64,000 nt of DNA from Acidobacteria bacterium AB60 (GCA_008682415.1 VANK01000008.1:238990-302989); one strand, 5' to 3'. Positions 24,298-34,251 are shown, numbered from the stretch's first letter. Made by a program: numbers and translations. The notes: generated by a model not told the origin, from the sequence alone.

Positions 24298-27200
24298 ATG
24301 CGTAATCCCTTCATCAAATCGGGCTTCGGGCGCATCCTCGTGCTCGCATTCTTCCTGCTGGGGGCCGCTGGCCTCTTCGCTCAGGAAAATGCAGCCATCT
24401 CCGGGAGCGTCACCGACGCAACCGGGGCGGTCATTCCGAACGCAAAGATCACCATCACCAACGTCAGCACCGGCGATGCCCGCACCATGACCAGCAATGC
24501 CGCCGGGCTCTATGACTTTGCCGGCCTGAACCACGGCATCTATAACCTCACCGTCGATGCCCAGGGATTCAAGCTGTATGAGAAGACCGGCATCGTCGTG
24601 AACGTTGCCTCCACCACGCCGGCCAACGTCGTGATGGAGATCGGCGCCAGCAGTCAGACGGTCACCGTCGAAGCCAACGCGCTTCACCTCCAGACCGAGA
24701 GCAATGAAGTCAGCAACCTCATCACCGGAGAACAGATCACCCAGCTGGCCACCAACGGCCGCAACATGGTCTCGTTGACCACCCTGGGCACCGGCGTCTC
24801 CACCAATATCAACTCCTTCAACGGCGTCACCGCCCAGGGCAGCGGCTTCGGCCTCAGCTTCAACGGCATGCGTCCCGATCACAACAACTGGCTCATCGAC
24901 GGCGGCGAAGCCTATGACCGCGGTTCGGGCGGCAAGTTCGACCTCATGCCCACCCCCGATATCCTCGCCGAGTTCCAGGTGCTCAGCAGCAACTACAGCC
25001 CCGACTATGGCATCAGCTCCGGCGGCACCGTCACCATGGCCATCAAATCCGGTTCCAAGGACTTTCACGGCGCAGCCTGGGAGTTCAACCGCAACGATGC
25101 CTTCGATGCGGCCCACTACTTCGCCAAGCAAAACAAGCAGGCTGCTCCTGAACTGCGTCTCAACATCTTCGGCTTCGCGGTCGGCGGACCGGCCTTTATC
25201 CCGGGCCTGTACCCCAGAGCCAAGAGCAAGACCTACTTCTTCGAGAGCGAGGAATGGAGACGGTACATCGCCGGCGCCAATCCCACTTCGACGGCCACCG
25301 TTCCCGAAACCAATTTTCCCACCGCGGGCAAGGACCTCAACTATGTGCCGTGGAACGTACCCGCGAGTCTTGCGGCCGGCGTCTGCAATGAGGGGGTGAA
25401 ACCGTGCGTGCCGATCACGTCGGATCCTGACAAACTCACCCTGTACAGCCAGCTGGGCTTAACCCCCGGTGGCCCCTTCAAGAGTCCGGATGGCGGGAAG
25501 ACTCTGGTCATCCCGAGCCAACTCCTGGATCCTAACGCCGTCCTGTTCATGGGTACCGGTGCCATTCCTCATCCCACCGGTGGCACTGCCGACAAGCCGC
25601 TGGTCTTCACCTCGCCCAAGCAGCCCACCTTCGTCCGCGAAGATGTGGTCCGCATCGATCACGACATCACCGACAAATACCACCTGATGGGGCACTGGAT
25701 TCATGATCAGATGTCGCAGACCAACTACCCCTCCATGTGGAGCGGCGCCAGCTACTACACCGTCGGCACCGTCTTTGCCAATCCCTCCTGGGCCTCGGTC
25801 ATCAAGCTCACCCAGACCCTGACGCCCAACCTGCTCAACGAGACCTCGCTGAATGTGAACGGAAACAAGATCCAGTGGACTCCGGTGGGCATCTACAACC
25901 AACCTGCCGGATGGGACGCGCAGTCTCTCACCGGCTTCGATGGGAACAAAACTCTCAAAGAACTGCCCGCGGTTGCGTTCTCGGGCGCGCTGAACACCAC
26001 CTGGACCTTGAACTACAACCCGTGGCACAACGCCTTCCTCGACTACCAGGGCCGCGACGACCTGTCGTGGAATGTGGGCCGGCATGGGTTGAAGTTCGGC
26101 TTCTCCTACATGCGCATGGCCAAGAACCAGCAGCAGCAGGCTCTGGTGCAGGGCACCTATAACTTCGGCTCCGACTTCTCCGGCGACTCCTATCTGAACT
26201 TCCTGCTGGGCTTCGCCGACCAGTTCACGCAGCTGAAGGAGTTGAAGACCCCCCACTGGCTGAACAACACCTACTCCTTCTACGCCATGGACAACTGGCA
26301 CCTGGCGCCCCGCGTCACCCTGAACCTTGGGATCCGCTACGACGCCATGCCGCACGTCTTTGAGAAGAACAACCGCGTCTCCAACTTCAACCCGGCGCTC
26401 TTCAGCGGAGCCAACGCGCAGATCCCGGATCGCGCCACCGGTCAGCTCAATCCCAATGGACCGGGAGTGCAGACCATCAACGGCACGCCGTTCTACATGA
26501 ATGGCATCGCCCTCGCCGGCCAGAATGGAACCCCGCGCGGACTGGTCGAGAATGACTTCAAGACCATTCAGCCTCGACTCGGATTTGCCTACGACCTCAC
26601 CGGCAGGGGCACCACCATCGTGCGCGCCGGCGGCGGCTTCTTCTATGAGCGCATTCAGGGCAACGACATCTACGGCTTGAGCTCCAACGCCCCGTTTGCC
26701 GTGAATGCCCAGGTCAACGGCATCTACTTCAGCAACCCCAACAAGAGCGCCAGCACCGGAGACCAGGCCAGGAGCCCGCTCAATCCCACTGCCCCCGGCA
26801 GCATCAACCACTACTATCCAAACCCGGGAACCGCCCAGTTCAGCCTGGGGATTCAACAGCAGGTGCAGCCGTCCATCGTCTCCGTCCTGCAGTACGTCGG
26901 CTCCATCGGCTGGAATCAGAACAATCAGCGCCACATCAACACTCTTCCCCTCTCTGACTTCGCGAGCCGCGAAGCAGTGGCGGCGAACAGTGGCCTGTCC
27001 AACCAGTTCCGCATGTTCCCGGGTTTCGCTGGAATCCAGCAGACCGAGAGCAGAACCAACGCCAACTACCACTCCCTGCAGGCGGGACTGCGCATCGAGA
27101 ACAAGCACAACCTCTCCGCGCAGTTCTCCTATACCTGGTCGCATCAGATCGATATCGCCAGCGGCGATATGGGTTCCACCAACATGCCGGGCGGCCAGAG

Positions 27201-27801
27201 CTTCGTCTCCAACCCCTTCAACCTGCGCTATGACCGCGGCTCCGGCGTGCTCGATCGCCGCCACATCTTCAGCGCGAACTACGACTACAAGATGCCCTAC
27301 CTGGGGCCAAACAGCACCCTGGCGCGCGCGGTGTTAGGCGGCTGGGAGATCTCCGGCGTCACCACGGCCCAATCCGGCACCCCGCGGCAGATCTACTACA
27401 ACGGCGCGGACACGCTGGGCCTGGGCGGCGGCACCGTCAACCGGCCCAATCTGGCCGGCTCCACCAAGGGACCGAAGAGCCAGACGGCGTGGTTCAAGAC
27501 CTCCGCCTTCTCCGCTCCCACGGCGCCCTGGGCAGGCGGTTCCAACAACGGCTTCGGTTCAGCCGGCAAAGATGCCGTGGTTGGGCCCGGACTCTTCAAC
27601 TGGAATCTGGCCCTCTTCAAGAGCTTCAACGTCTCCCGTCGCGAAGGGACCCGGCTGGAGTTCCGCGTTGAGACCTTCAATACCTTCAACCACACCCAGT
27701 TCCAGAACCTCGACACCAACATGCAGTCCAAGACCTTCGGTCAGGCCACCAGCACCTACGATCCGCGGGTCCTCCAATTCGGCGGCAAGTTCCTCTTCTG
27801 A
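24298..27801 (+). CDS. Oar-like TonB-dependent outer membrane transporter, copy 1
   Basis: 1167 residues from ATG 24298 (AAAGGA 7 nt upstream). A signal peptide ends near AAGLFAQ. Residues about 30-115 form a carboxypeptidase-regulatory-like domain (SGSVTDATGAVIPNAKITI...GIYNLTVDAQGF). Then come the plug (ITQLATNGRNMVSLTTL, RPDHNNWLIDGGEAYD) and a large beta-barrel ending QFGGKFLF with the terminal aromatic residue typical of outer membrane proteins. These acidobacterial proteins import large substrates, often oligosaccharides, without SusD. No TonB box was picked out. It is a paralog of the next transporter. Confidence 0.9.
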   Translation: MRNPFIKSGFGRILVLAFFLLGAAGLFAQENAAISGSVTDATGAVIPNAKITITNVSTGDARTMTSNAAGLYDFAGLNHGIYNLTVDAQGFKLYEKTGIVVNVASTTPANVVMEIGASSQTVTVEANALHLQTESNEVSNLITGEQITQLATNGRNMVSLTTLGTGVSTNINSFNGVTAQGSGFGLSFNGMRPDHNNWLIDGGEAYDRGSGGKFDLMPTPDILAEFQVLSSNYSPDYGISSGGTVTMAIKSGSKDFHGAAWEFNRNDAFDAAHYFAKQNKQAAPELRLNIFGFAVGGPAFIPGLYPRAKSKTYFFESEEWRRYIAGANPTSTATVPETNFPTAGKDLNYVPWNVPASLAAGVCNEGVKPCVPITSDPDKLTLYSQLGLTPGGPFKSPDGGKTLVIPSQLLDPNAVLFMGTGAIPHPTGGTADKPLVFTSPKQPTFVREDVVRIDHDITDKYHLMGHWIHDQMSQTNYPSMWSGASYYTVGTVFANPSWASVIKLTQTLTPNLLNETSLNVNGNKIQWTPVGIYNQPAGWDAQSLTGFDGNKTLKELPAVAFSGALNTTWTLNYNPWHNAFLDYQGRDDLSWNVGRHGLKFGFSYMRMAKNQQQQALVQGTYNFGSDFSGDSYLNFLLGFADQFTQLKELKTPHWLNNTYSFYAMDNWHLAPRVTLNLGIRYDAMPHVFEKNNRVSNFNPALFSGANAQIPDRATGQLNPNGPGVQTINGTPFYMNGIALAGQNGTPRGLVENDFKTIQPRLGFAYDLTGRGTTIVRAGGGFFYERIQGNDIYGLSSNAPFAVNAQVNGIYFSNPNKSASTGDQARSPLNPTAPGSINHYYPNPGTAQFSLGIQQQVQPSIVSVLQYVGSIGWNQNNQRHINTLPLSDFASREAVAANSGLSNQFRMFPGFAGIQQTESRTNANYHSLQAGLRIENKHNLSAQFSYTWSHQIDIASGDMGSTNMPGGQSFVSNPFNLRYDRGSGVLDRRHIFSANYDYKMPYLGPNSTLARAVLGGWEISGVTTAQSGTPRQIYYNGADTLGLGGGTVNRPNLAGSTKGPKSQTAWFKTSAFSAPTAPWAGGSNNGFGSAGKDAVVGPGLFNWNLALFKSFNVSRREGTRLEFRVETFNTFNHTQFQNLDTNMQSKTFGQATSTYDPRVLQFGGKFLF

Positions 27802-27818
27802 TCTCCGCCTTCACCCTG

Positions 27819-27849
27819 CGCGGCGAGCTTCGGCTCGCCGCGTTTTTTT
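27819..27849 (+). terminator. Strong intrinsic terminator after transporter copy 1
   Basis: Perfect 10-bp GC-rich stem (27819-27828 with 27833-27842), TTCG tetraloop, then seven T residues. It isolates the two transporter genes transcriptionally. Confidence 0.9.
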
Positions 27850-28046
27850 CTCCTCTGCTTTCCTGTCCCGGAACGCCACAGCCTTATCGAGGGCCGCATC
27901 CTCAAATGCTGCACTCGTAACCCGCATCCTTTGTTGCTTGCGGCGCGGAGCAATCCTCCTCCTCGCCGGCACTCTCCTTTCTTCGCCTCGACTCGACCTC
28001 AAGTGGCCTTGCTTAACCCTCGCTCAAACCTGTCCACCTAACTCAA

Positions 28047-28060
28047 TGAAAACGTTTGCA
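28047..28060. promoter_or_regulatory. LacI-family operator 1
   Basis: TGAAAACGTTTGCA matches the consensus TGNAANCGNTTNCA at every fixed base. It lies 43 bp upstream of the -35 box of the transporter promoter. Confidence 0.65.
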
Positions 28061-28102
28061 TTTACCACCCCAATTCACGCCTCCTTCGCTCCATTTTGGA
28101 GC

Positions 28103-28133
28103 TTGACAATCGAATAACCATACGGGTTAAATA
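28103..28133 (+). promoter_or_regulatory. Sigma70 promoter of transporter copy 2
   Basis: TTGACA (28103-28108) with TTAAAT at 28127-28132 (18-bp spacing) or TAAATA at 28128-28133 (19-bp). The -35 is a perfect match. It implies a leader of about 485 nt. Confidence 0.6.
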
Positions 28134-28171
28134 TCTCGGGATTTCAGCACAGGAATTTTGGGCCGGTGTAC

Positions 28172-28183
28172 TTAAACGTTTCA
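28172..28183. promoter_or_regulatory. LacI-family operator 2
   Basis: TTAAACGTTTCA, a palindrome with one mismatch and an AACGTT core. It lies about 35 bp downstream of the expected transcription start. The centre is 124 bp from operator 1, so the promoter is bracketed by the two sites. Confidence 0.55.
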
Positions 28184-28446
28184 GCAGTGCGCTCCCAAAA
28201 AGTGTATTTTCAGGCGCTGCGAATCCCTGAAAGCGGAGAATACCGTCGCACGTTGCACCACCTTTCGCCATCCTCCCACGCTCGCCGATCATTCCGGCGG
28301 ACGTTTTTTCCTTGGCGGATCTTCCGCTTTGCAGAACTCGCGCGCCACAAATGCAGATTGTCCCCGAAATCCAAAAAAACGATTGCCAACCATAGGTAAA
28401 TCGGTGTAGTTGAATGAACGTCATATTTTCTCATCCATTTGTCTCT

Positions 28447-28488
28447 GCCAAACCGGAGGGGGTTTACTCCCCGGCTGGCCTTTTTCTT
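28447..28488 (+). terminator. Terminator-like hairpin within the transporter leader
   Basis: GCCA (447-450) pairs with TGGC (476-479), CCGG (453-456) with CCGG (471-474), plus inner G-C pairs; CTTTTTCTT follows. It lies about 135 bp before the start codon with no coding sequence in front, so it may be an attenuator or the end of a small RNA. Confidence 0.5.
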
Positions 28489-28623
28489 GTTCTGCGTGTT
28501 GCGTGCTCCTCCCTCGCAAGACCATCAGCATTACCGTTATCCCGGCTTCATACCAGCTCTAAGGGGAAGCACCAGAAGTAGGAACGAAAAACAAAGCAAC
28601 ACCATTTGAAAAAGGAAGGTCAC

Positions 28624-31600
28624 ATGAGACACGCGAAAAACAGGTTCTTCCTGTTACCGTTACTTCTCGTCTTGGCATGCGTGGGAGCATTCGCGCAGGC
28701 CAATTCAGAACTAACGGGCATCGTCACAGACCAGACAGGAGCTGTCGTCGCGGGCGCGAAGATCACGCTCACGGACCCGGGAACGGGTTTCTCCAAGACG
28801 ACAGACAGCGGGCCAACCGGACTGTATGACATCTCCGGCCTCAACCCCGCGAACTACAACCTGAAAGTATCGGCCAAAGGGTTTGAATCCTTCGCGCAGA
28901 ACGGCATCGTGGTGAACGTCTCCGCCACCGTCCGCGCGGACGTCAAGCTCACCGTTGGCGCCGAAAACCAGACCGTCACCGTCGAAGCTGATGCCCTCAC
29001 CGTGCAGACCGACTCCAACGTCGTCAGCACCCTCATCAGCTCCGAGCAGATCAGCGAAATCGCCACCGAAAACCGCAACTTCGCAGCTCTCGCGGCTCTC
29101 GGCCTCGGCGTCAGCTCCGCTCTGCCCGACTCCAACACCCCCAGCTCGGTGGCGGCCAACTTCACCATCTCCGTCAACGGACTCCGTCAGAGCCACAACA
29201 TCTGGCTCATCGACGGCGGCGAAGCCGATGACCGCGGCGGCGCCGGCGGCATGGACATCATGCCCTCCCAGGACGCCATCGCCGAATTCAACATGCTGAC
29301 CTCCAACTACCCGCCGGACTACGGCATCTCCTCCGGCGCCACCATGAGCCTCTCCCTCAAGAGCGGCACCCAGAAGTTCCACGGCGAACTGTACGAGTTC
29401 AACCGTACCTCCGCCTACGATGCCAACTTCTTCTTCAATAAGCTCGGTGGCAAGAACGTCCGCCCCGGCCTCCACTACAACATCTTCGGCGGCAACATCG
29501 GCGGACCGGTGTTCATCCCCCACGTCTATAACTCCAGCCGGCAAAAGACCTTCTTCTTCGTCAACGAAGAATGGCGCAAGATCAAGAACGCCGCCGGCAC
29601 CAACGTCCAGAACACCCTCGACAACGCCGATCGCCCCGTGGCCAACCAGGACCTGACCTACGTGCCCCCGGCCTTCAGCGCGAGCAATCAAATCCACGTT
29701 CCCAACATCGACGCCAACAGCTGGTACTTCCAGAACGTGCTCAAGCCGCTCAACCCGGCCTGGGTGCCCAACGGCTGCTGGAACGCCGCGCAGACCACCC
29801 TGGACAAAAAGGGCAATCCCACCTGCACCGTCACCACCGGTCAGGTCATTCCCCACCAGCTCTTCGACAACAACGGCCTGCTCTATCTGAACTCGCCGGC
29901 CCTGCCGAGACCCAACACGTCCGACGACAAGATCTCGTCCGCCAACGTCGTTCCGCTGGACGTCCGCGACGATGTCGTCCGTATCGATCACAAATTCAGC
30001 GACAAGTGGGCCATCCTCGGCCACTACATGCAGGACACGGTGACTCAGGGCAACGCTTCGCCGTTCCTTGGCTGGCTCTGGGCAAGCTACAACTCCATCA
30101 CCAGCACCCTGTCCAACCCTTCTGACTCCGCGGCCATCAAGCTGACCGGACAGATCAATCCCAACCTCGTGGTCGAAGCTTCCATCAACTACGACGGCAA
30201 CGTCATCAACATCACCAACAGCGCCAACGCCAAGCTGCCCGCCGGCTGGAACGTTACCCCCGTCGCCTCGCTCTTCAAGGTGAACCGTAACTCCCTCCCC
30301 GGCATCGGCTACCTCGGACCGTACGGTACCGCCGAGGACACCGGCTCCGCTCCCTGGCACAACGCCGCTCGTGACTACGAGCCCAAGGTCGACGTCTCGT
30401 ACACCTCGGGCAAGCACGCCATGAAGTACGGCTTCAGCTACAACCGCTACACCAAGAACCAGCAGCTCTTCGGCGATACCCAGGGCAACTACTCGCCCAA
30501 CGGCTCTACCGGCGACAGCGCGATGGACATCCTCCTCGGATTGACCTCCGGCTACAGCCAGTTCCAGGCCGCCCCGATTCGCCACTACGTCAACCAGACC
30601 CCGTCCGCTTACATCATGGACAACTGGCACGTCTCGCCGCGCCTCAGCCTGCAGATCGGCTTCCGTTATGACGCTCTGCCGCACGCCTGGGAACGCAGCA
30701 ACGCCGTCGCCAACTTCAGCCCGCAGCTCTACAACTCGGCTGCCCTGCCCATCTGGACCTCGGCCGGTACCATCGATCCCACCAGCCCCGGCGTCCAGGT
30801 CGTCAATGGCATTCCCTTCTACCTCAACGGCATGGGCCTCGCCGGGCGGAACTCCTTCCCCAAGGGCCTGGTCAAGAACGACTACGCCACCTACCAGCCG
30901 CGTATCGGCTTCTCTGACGACCTCTTCGGAAACGGCAAAACTGTTCTCCGCGGCGGCTTCGGCACCTTCTTTGAGCGCATGCAGGGCAACGACATCTACA
31001 ATGCCGCCACCGCCCCGCCCTTCGCTTACAACCTCAGCCTCGGTAACACCCTCTGGAGCAACCCGGGCTTCAACTGGCAGACCGGCGGCTCCGCCACGGC
31101 GGGCGGCTTCCCGGTCTTCGCTGCCGGCGGCTTCCAGTACCTCGAGCAGAACTACAAGGCTCCCGCCGTCGCCCAGTACTCCCTCGGCGTTCAGCATGAG
31201 CTCTCGCCCTCCATCGTCTGGGTCGTCCAGTACGTTGGCAACCTCGCGTGGCACCAGAACATTGAAGTGCACCGCAACAACATCACCCCGTTTACGGGTC
31301 TTCAGGTCGTAAACGCCGGCAAGGGCAACGCCACCGTTGCCTGCCTCGGCGGCGACGGCGGCAACCACTCGCCCTATGGCGACGACTCCGCCTGCGTCCC
31401 CGGCCTCGGCCACTTCAACGGCGGCACCAACGCCTTCCGCCAGTTCCAGGGCTACGGCGATCTCGATGCCGAAGAGAACGACACCAACGGCTCCTACAAC
31501 GGATTCCAGACTGGCGTCCGTGTGCAGAACCGCTGGGGCTTCTCGGGCGAGCTCGATTACACCTGGTCCCACGAAATCGACCTCACCACCTACGACCTCA

Positions 31601-32283
31601 ACAACATCTCCAACCCCTGGAACCCCAAGTACGACAAGGGCTCCGGTGCTCTCGATCGTCGCAACATGATCAGCGCCAACTACGTGTACAAGATGCCCTT
31701 CTTCTCCAAGGACCAGGGCCTCGTGCACTCCATCGTGGGCGGATGGGAACTCGCGGGAACCGTCATCGATGAGTCCGGCGTGCCTCAGACCGTCACCGGC
31801 TCCGGCGGCTGCAACGGCGCGGGCGATCCCCTTCCTGGTTGCCATGACCAGGGCGGATGGGACTCCGTAGGACTCGGCGGCGGCTACACCGTTCGTCCGA
31901 ACGTCAGCGGCAAGATGCACTACAACCGCAAGATGAACAACTGGTTCGACACCTCGTTGTTCTCCAACGTCATCCCGCAGTGGCAGGGCGGACCCAACCT
32001 CGGCTTCGGCAACGCCGGCAAAGACGCCGTCGTCGGCCCCGGCCGTGTCAACTTCACCACCTCGCTCTACAAGTCCTTCGCGATGACCGAGCGGGCACAC
32101 TTCGAACTCCGGTTCGAGTCGTTCAACACCTTCAACCACACCGAACCGAACAACCTGAACGTGGGCTACTCGCCGCAGAACGGGCATTTCAGCTCCACTC
32201 TGAACAAGGGCAACACCTTCGGCCAGGTCACCAGCACGTGGGATCCTCGCGTCCTCGAGCTCGGCGGCAAGTTCGTGTTCTAA
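28624..32283 (+). CDS. Oar-like TonB-dependent outer membrane transporter, copy 2
   Basis: 1219 residues from ATG 28624 (AAGGAAGGT just upstream). Signal peptide ends near GAFAQ. The carboxypeptidase-regulatory-like domain spans about 28-115 (TGIVTDQTGAVVAGAKITL...NYNLKVSAKGF). Plug segments ISEIATENRNFAALAAL and SHNIWLIDGGEADD and a barrel ending ELGGKFVF follow. Organisation and many blocks match copy 1 (DYGISSG, FHGxxxEFNR, GKDAVVGPG, FNTFNHT), so the two arose by duplication but have diverged along their length. The LacI-type sites upstream suggest a carbohydrate substrate; this is inference. Confidence 0.9.
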   Translation: MRHAKNRFFLLPLLLVLACVGAFAQANSELTGIVTDQTGAVVAGAKITLTDPGTGFSKTTDSGPTGLYDISGLNPANYNLKVSAKGFESFAQNGIVVNVSATVRADVKLTVGAENQTVTVEADALTVQTDSNVVSTLISSEQISEIATENRNFAALAALGLGVSSALPDSNTPSSVAANFTISVNGLRQSHNIWLIDGGEADDRGGAGGMDIMPSQDAIAEFNMLTSNYPPDYGISSGATMSLSLKSGTQKFHGELYEFNRTSAYDANFFFNKLGGKNVRPGLHYNIFGGNIGGPVFIPHVYNSSRQKTFFFVNEEWRKIKNAAGTNVQNTLDNADRPVANQDLTYVPPAFSASNQIHVPNIDANSWYFQNVLKPLNPAWVPNGCWNAAQTTLDKKGNPTCTVTTGQVIPHQLFDNNGLLYLNSPALPRPNTSDDKISSANVVPLDVRDDVVRIDHKFSDKWAILGHYMQDTVTQGNASPFLGWLWASYNSITSTLSNPSDSAAIKLTGQINPNLVVEASINYDGNVINITNSANAKLPAGWNVTPVASLFKVNRNSLPGIGYLGPYGTAEDTGSAPWHNAARDYEPKVDVSYTSGKHAMKYGFSYNRYTKNQQLFGDTQGNYSPNGSTGDSAMDILLGLTSGYSQFQAAPIRHYVNQTPSAYIMDNWHVSPRLSLQIGFRYDALPHAWERSNAVANFSPQLYNSAALPIWTSAGTIDPTSPGVQVVNGIPFYLNGMGLAGRNSFPKGLVKNDYATYQPRIGFSDDLFGNGKTVLRGGFGTFFERMQGNDIYNAATAPPFAYNLSLGNTLWSNPGFNWQTGGSATAGGFPVFAAGGFQYLEQNYKAPAVAQYSLGVQHELSPSIVWVVQYVGNLAWHQNIEVHRNNITPFTGLQVVNAGKGNATVACLGGDGGNHSPYGDDSACVPGLGHFNGGTNAFRQFQGYGDLDAEENDTNGSYNGFQTGVRVQNRWGFSGELDYTWSHEIDLTTYDLNNISNPWNPKYDKGSGALDRRNMISANYVYKMPFFSKDQGLVHSIVGGWELAGTVIDESGVPQTVTGSGGCNGAGDPLPGCHDQGGWDSVGLGGGYTVRPNVSGKMHYNRKMNNWFDTSLFSNVIPQWQGGPNLGFGNAGKDAVVGPGRVNFTTSLYKSFAMTERAHFELRFESFNTFNHTEPNNLNVGYSPQNGHFSSTLNKGNTFGQVTSTWDPRVLELGGKFVF

Positions 32284-32305
32284 GTTCCAACTCAACCCTC
32301 AACCA

Positions 32306-32331
32306 GGGCGCGGCGCAAGCCGCGCCCTTTC
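32306..32331 (+). terminator. Intrinsic terminator after transporter copy 2
   Basis: Perfect 9-bp stem GGGCGCGGC/GCCGCGCCC around GCAA (32306-32327), followed by TTTCTCTT. Confidence 0.75.
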
Positions 32332-32350
32332 TCTTGCCCGCGAGTGTCTC

Positions 32351-32397
32351 CTCGCCTCTCGCCTCTCGCCTCTCGGCCCTTGGCCCTTGGCCCTTGT
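32351..32397. repeat. Heptamer arrays CGCCTCT and GGCCCTT
   Basis: Three CGCCTCT units run directly into three GGCCCTT units with the 7-bp phase kept. They lie between the terminator and the TPR gene's ribosome site. Confidence 0.85.
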
Positions 32398-32455
32398 TCT
32401 TCCCCCTTCTACCAGCGAAAATAGCCTGTATCCGTCCAACGATCAGGAGACGCGC

Positions 32456-33670
32456 GTGCCCCGGGCTTTCTCACATCTAACTGTCTTCCTCCTCACCACC
32501 GCCCTGGCCTTCGCGCAGAACTCCTACGAGACCAGCCGTCAGGCGGCGCTCGCTCTCGAAGCGCAGAACAAGGCCGCCGAAGCCGAAGGCGCCTGGCAGG
32601 CTCTCTCCAGCCAGTACCCCAATAACCCCGAGCCCTACGCCCGCCGCGCCCTCCTCGAGGCCCGCCAGCAGCACTACACCGAAGCCATTCCCCTCTACCG
32701 CAAAGCCCTCGAGATCGATCCCAACATCCCCGGCCTGCGTCTCAATCTCGCCCTCGCCCTCTTCAAGGGCGGCCAGCTCAAGGAGTCCATCCCCGAGTTC
32801 GAAGCCCTCGCCAAAACCGCCGCGCCCGGCTCCCCCGATCAGCAGCGCGTCACCATCCTCCTGGGCATGGCCCACTACGGCAGCGCCGAGTACCCCCAGG
32901 CCATCCCCTACCTCCGCGATGCCGCCCAGCAAGATCCCCAGAACCTGCCCCTGCGCCTCGCCCTCGCGCACAGCTGCCTCTGGTCCAAGCAGTACACCTG
33001 CGTCATGGATGTCTACAAAGAGATCCTCGCCCTCAACGCCGACTCCGCCGAAGCCGATATGCTCGCCGGCGAAGCCCTCGACGAGATGAAAGACAACGAG
33101 GGCTCCACCCGCATGTTTCGCGCCGCCGTCAAGGCAAATCCCAAAGAGCCCAACGTCCACTTCGGCCTTGGCTACCTGCTGTGGACGCAGAAGCAGTACC
33201 CCGAAGCCCTCACCGAGTTTCAGGCCGAGTTAGCCAACGATCCCGAGCACGCCCAGGCCACCCTCTACCTCGGCGATACCTACCTGCAGCTCAACCAGCC
33301 CGACCAGGCCCGCCCCATCCTGGAGAAGGCCCTCACCCTCAACTCAGATTTCTGGCTGGCCCACCTCGACCTCGGCATCATCCATTCCGACGCCGGCCGC
33401 AACGATCAGGCGCTCGCCGAGCTCCAGACCGCCAACAAGCTCAAGCCCGACGAGGTCAACGTGCATTGGCGCCTCGGCCGCCTCTACCGCACCATGGGCC
33501 GTAAAGACGAGGCCCTGGCCGAGATGGACAAGGCCAGCAAGCTCAACAAGGCTGCTGATGACGATCTCTATCAGAAGATGAGCACCAACCACCCGCGCCC
33601 GTCGGCCTCCACAGCGAACCCGGCTCCGGCCCCGGAACAACCCTCCGCCCCTCCGGCACCGCAGCCGTAA
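32456..33670 (+). CDS. Secreted TPR-repeat protein
   Basis: 404 residues from GTG 32456, chosen because AGGAG lies 7 nt upstream and a signal peptide (FSHLTVFLLTTALAFAQ) starts there; an in-frame upstream start exists but lies in the repeat array. At least eight TPR units follow from residue 30 (EAEGAWQALSSQYPNNPEPYARRALLEA, AIPLYRKALEIDPNIPGLRLNLALAL, QAIPYLRDAAQQDPQNLPLRLALAHS, EALTEFQAELANDPEHAQATLYLGD and others), then a Pro-rich tail. Periplasmic scaffold or assembly role is likely; the partner is unknown. Confidence 0.85.
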   Translation: MPRAFSHLTVFLLTTALAFAQNSYETSRQAALALEAQNKAAEAEGAWQALSSQYPNNPEPYARRALLEARQQHYTEAIPLYRKALEIDPNIPGLRLNLALALFKGGQLKESIPEFEALAKTAAPGSPDQQRVTILLGMAHYGSAEYPQAIPYLRDAAQQDPQNLPLRLALAHSCLWSKQYTCVMDVYKEILALNADSAEADMLAGEALDEMKDNEGSTRMFRAAVKANPKEPNVHFGLGYLLWTQKQYPEALTEFQAELANDPEHAQATLYLGDTYLQLNQPDQARPILEKALTLNSDFWLAHLDLGIIHSDAGRNDQALAELQTANKLKPDEVNVHWRLGRLYRTMGRKDEALAEMDKASKLNKAADDDLYQKMSTNHPRPSASTANPAPAPEQPSAPPAPQP

Positions 33671-33712
33671 CCCTCCACACACACCTGCAGACCTGCCCCG
33701 TTCCTCCTCAGA

Positions 33713-33780
33713 GTTGTCATCCCGTAGTCCGCGCAAGCGGGCGAAGGGATCCGCAGTTGTTCTTGTTGTTGCCCTCTTCA
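33713..33780 (-). repeat. Single copy of the GATYCCT...GGRATGACA repeat
   Basis: Read on the minus strand it contains AACAAGAACAACTGCGGATC, then a variable stem, then GGGATGACA. It shares the backbone of the copies at 38, 39 and 40.7-42.1 kb. Confidence 0.75.
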
Positions 33781-33931
33781 TGCGCTCGGGTGCCGCAAAG
33801 CATCATCGATAACTGCGGTTAGCCTTCGCTGCGCACACTCGCACTGCGGCAGAATGCGCTGATGGTTATCCCCGCGCGACAACGCGAATACCCCTCTTGA
33901 GGACGGCTGGCTTTCGATGAGAATCCGCCAC

Positions 33932-34126
33932 TCATTGTGGCCGCAGGCTATGGCAGTCACACGGCCGTTGCATCAGCAGTTCAGAGAGCACTCGCTCCGG
34001 ACACAGATGCCGCGCCTCCACCCTCTCGAGTTCCTCGCAATCCTCCACCGCCGAAGCCACGGTCAAAAAGCAATAAAGACAGCGCGTATTGTAAGTGCCG
34101 TTCTCATTCTGCGTGCGGCTGTACAC
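33932..34126 (-). CDS. Small Cys-rich protein, function unknown
   Basis: 64 residues from GTG 34126, which has GGAGGAG ending 6 nt upstream; TTG 34132 is in frame but overlaps that site. Cysteines occur as CLYC (near 17-20), single Cys near 30 and 42, and CDC near the end. The pattern RCLYCFLTVASAVED...VEARHLCPERV suggests a small metal-binding or regulatory protein. It has no signal peptide and stands alone. Confidence 0.5.
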   Translation of the reverse strand: MYSRTQNENGTYNTRCLYCFLTVASAVEDCEELERVEARHLCPERVLSELLMQRPCDCHSLRPQ

Positions 34127-34251
34127 GGGCAACTCCTCCGCAGGAAGGATTCCCCGATCCTACCCCCGCCCCCGGGGAGGAGTCGTGACTCCGGTCACCC
34201 CCCACTGTTCACCGCAAACCCCGCGCCGCACCACCAGGCGCTCAGCTCCTC

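Noticed and set aside
25459..27264. 601-codon antisense frame over the first transporter
   Set aside because: Same reason: low-information shadow of a strongly supported gene.
28711..32295. 1194-codon open frame antisense to the second transporter
   Set aside because: It is a GC-rich shadow frame with Val/Gly/Asp-heavy composition and no domain; the plus strand carries a full TonB-dependent transporter.
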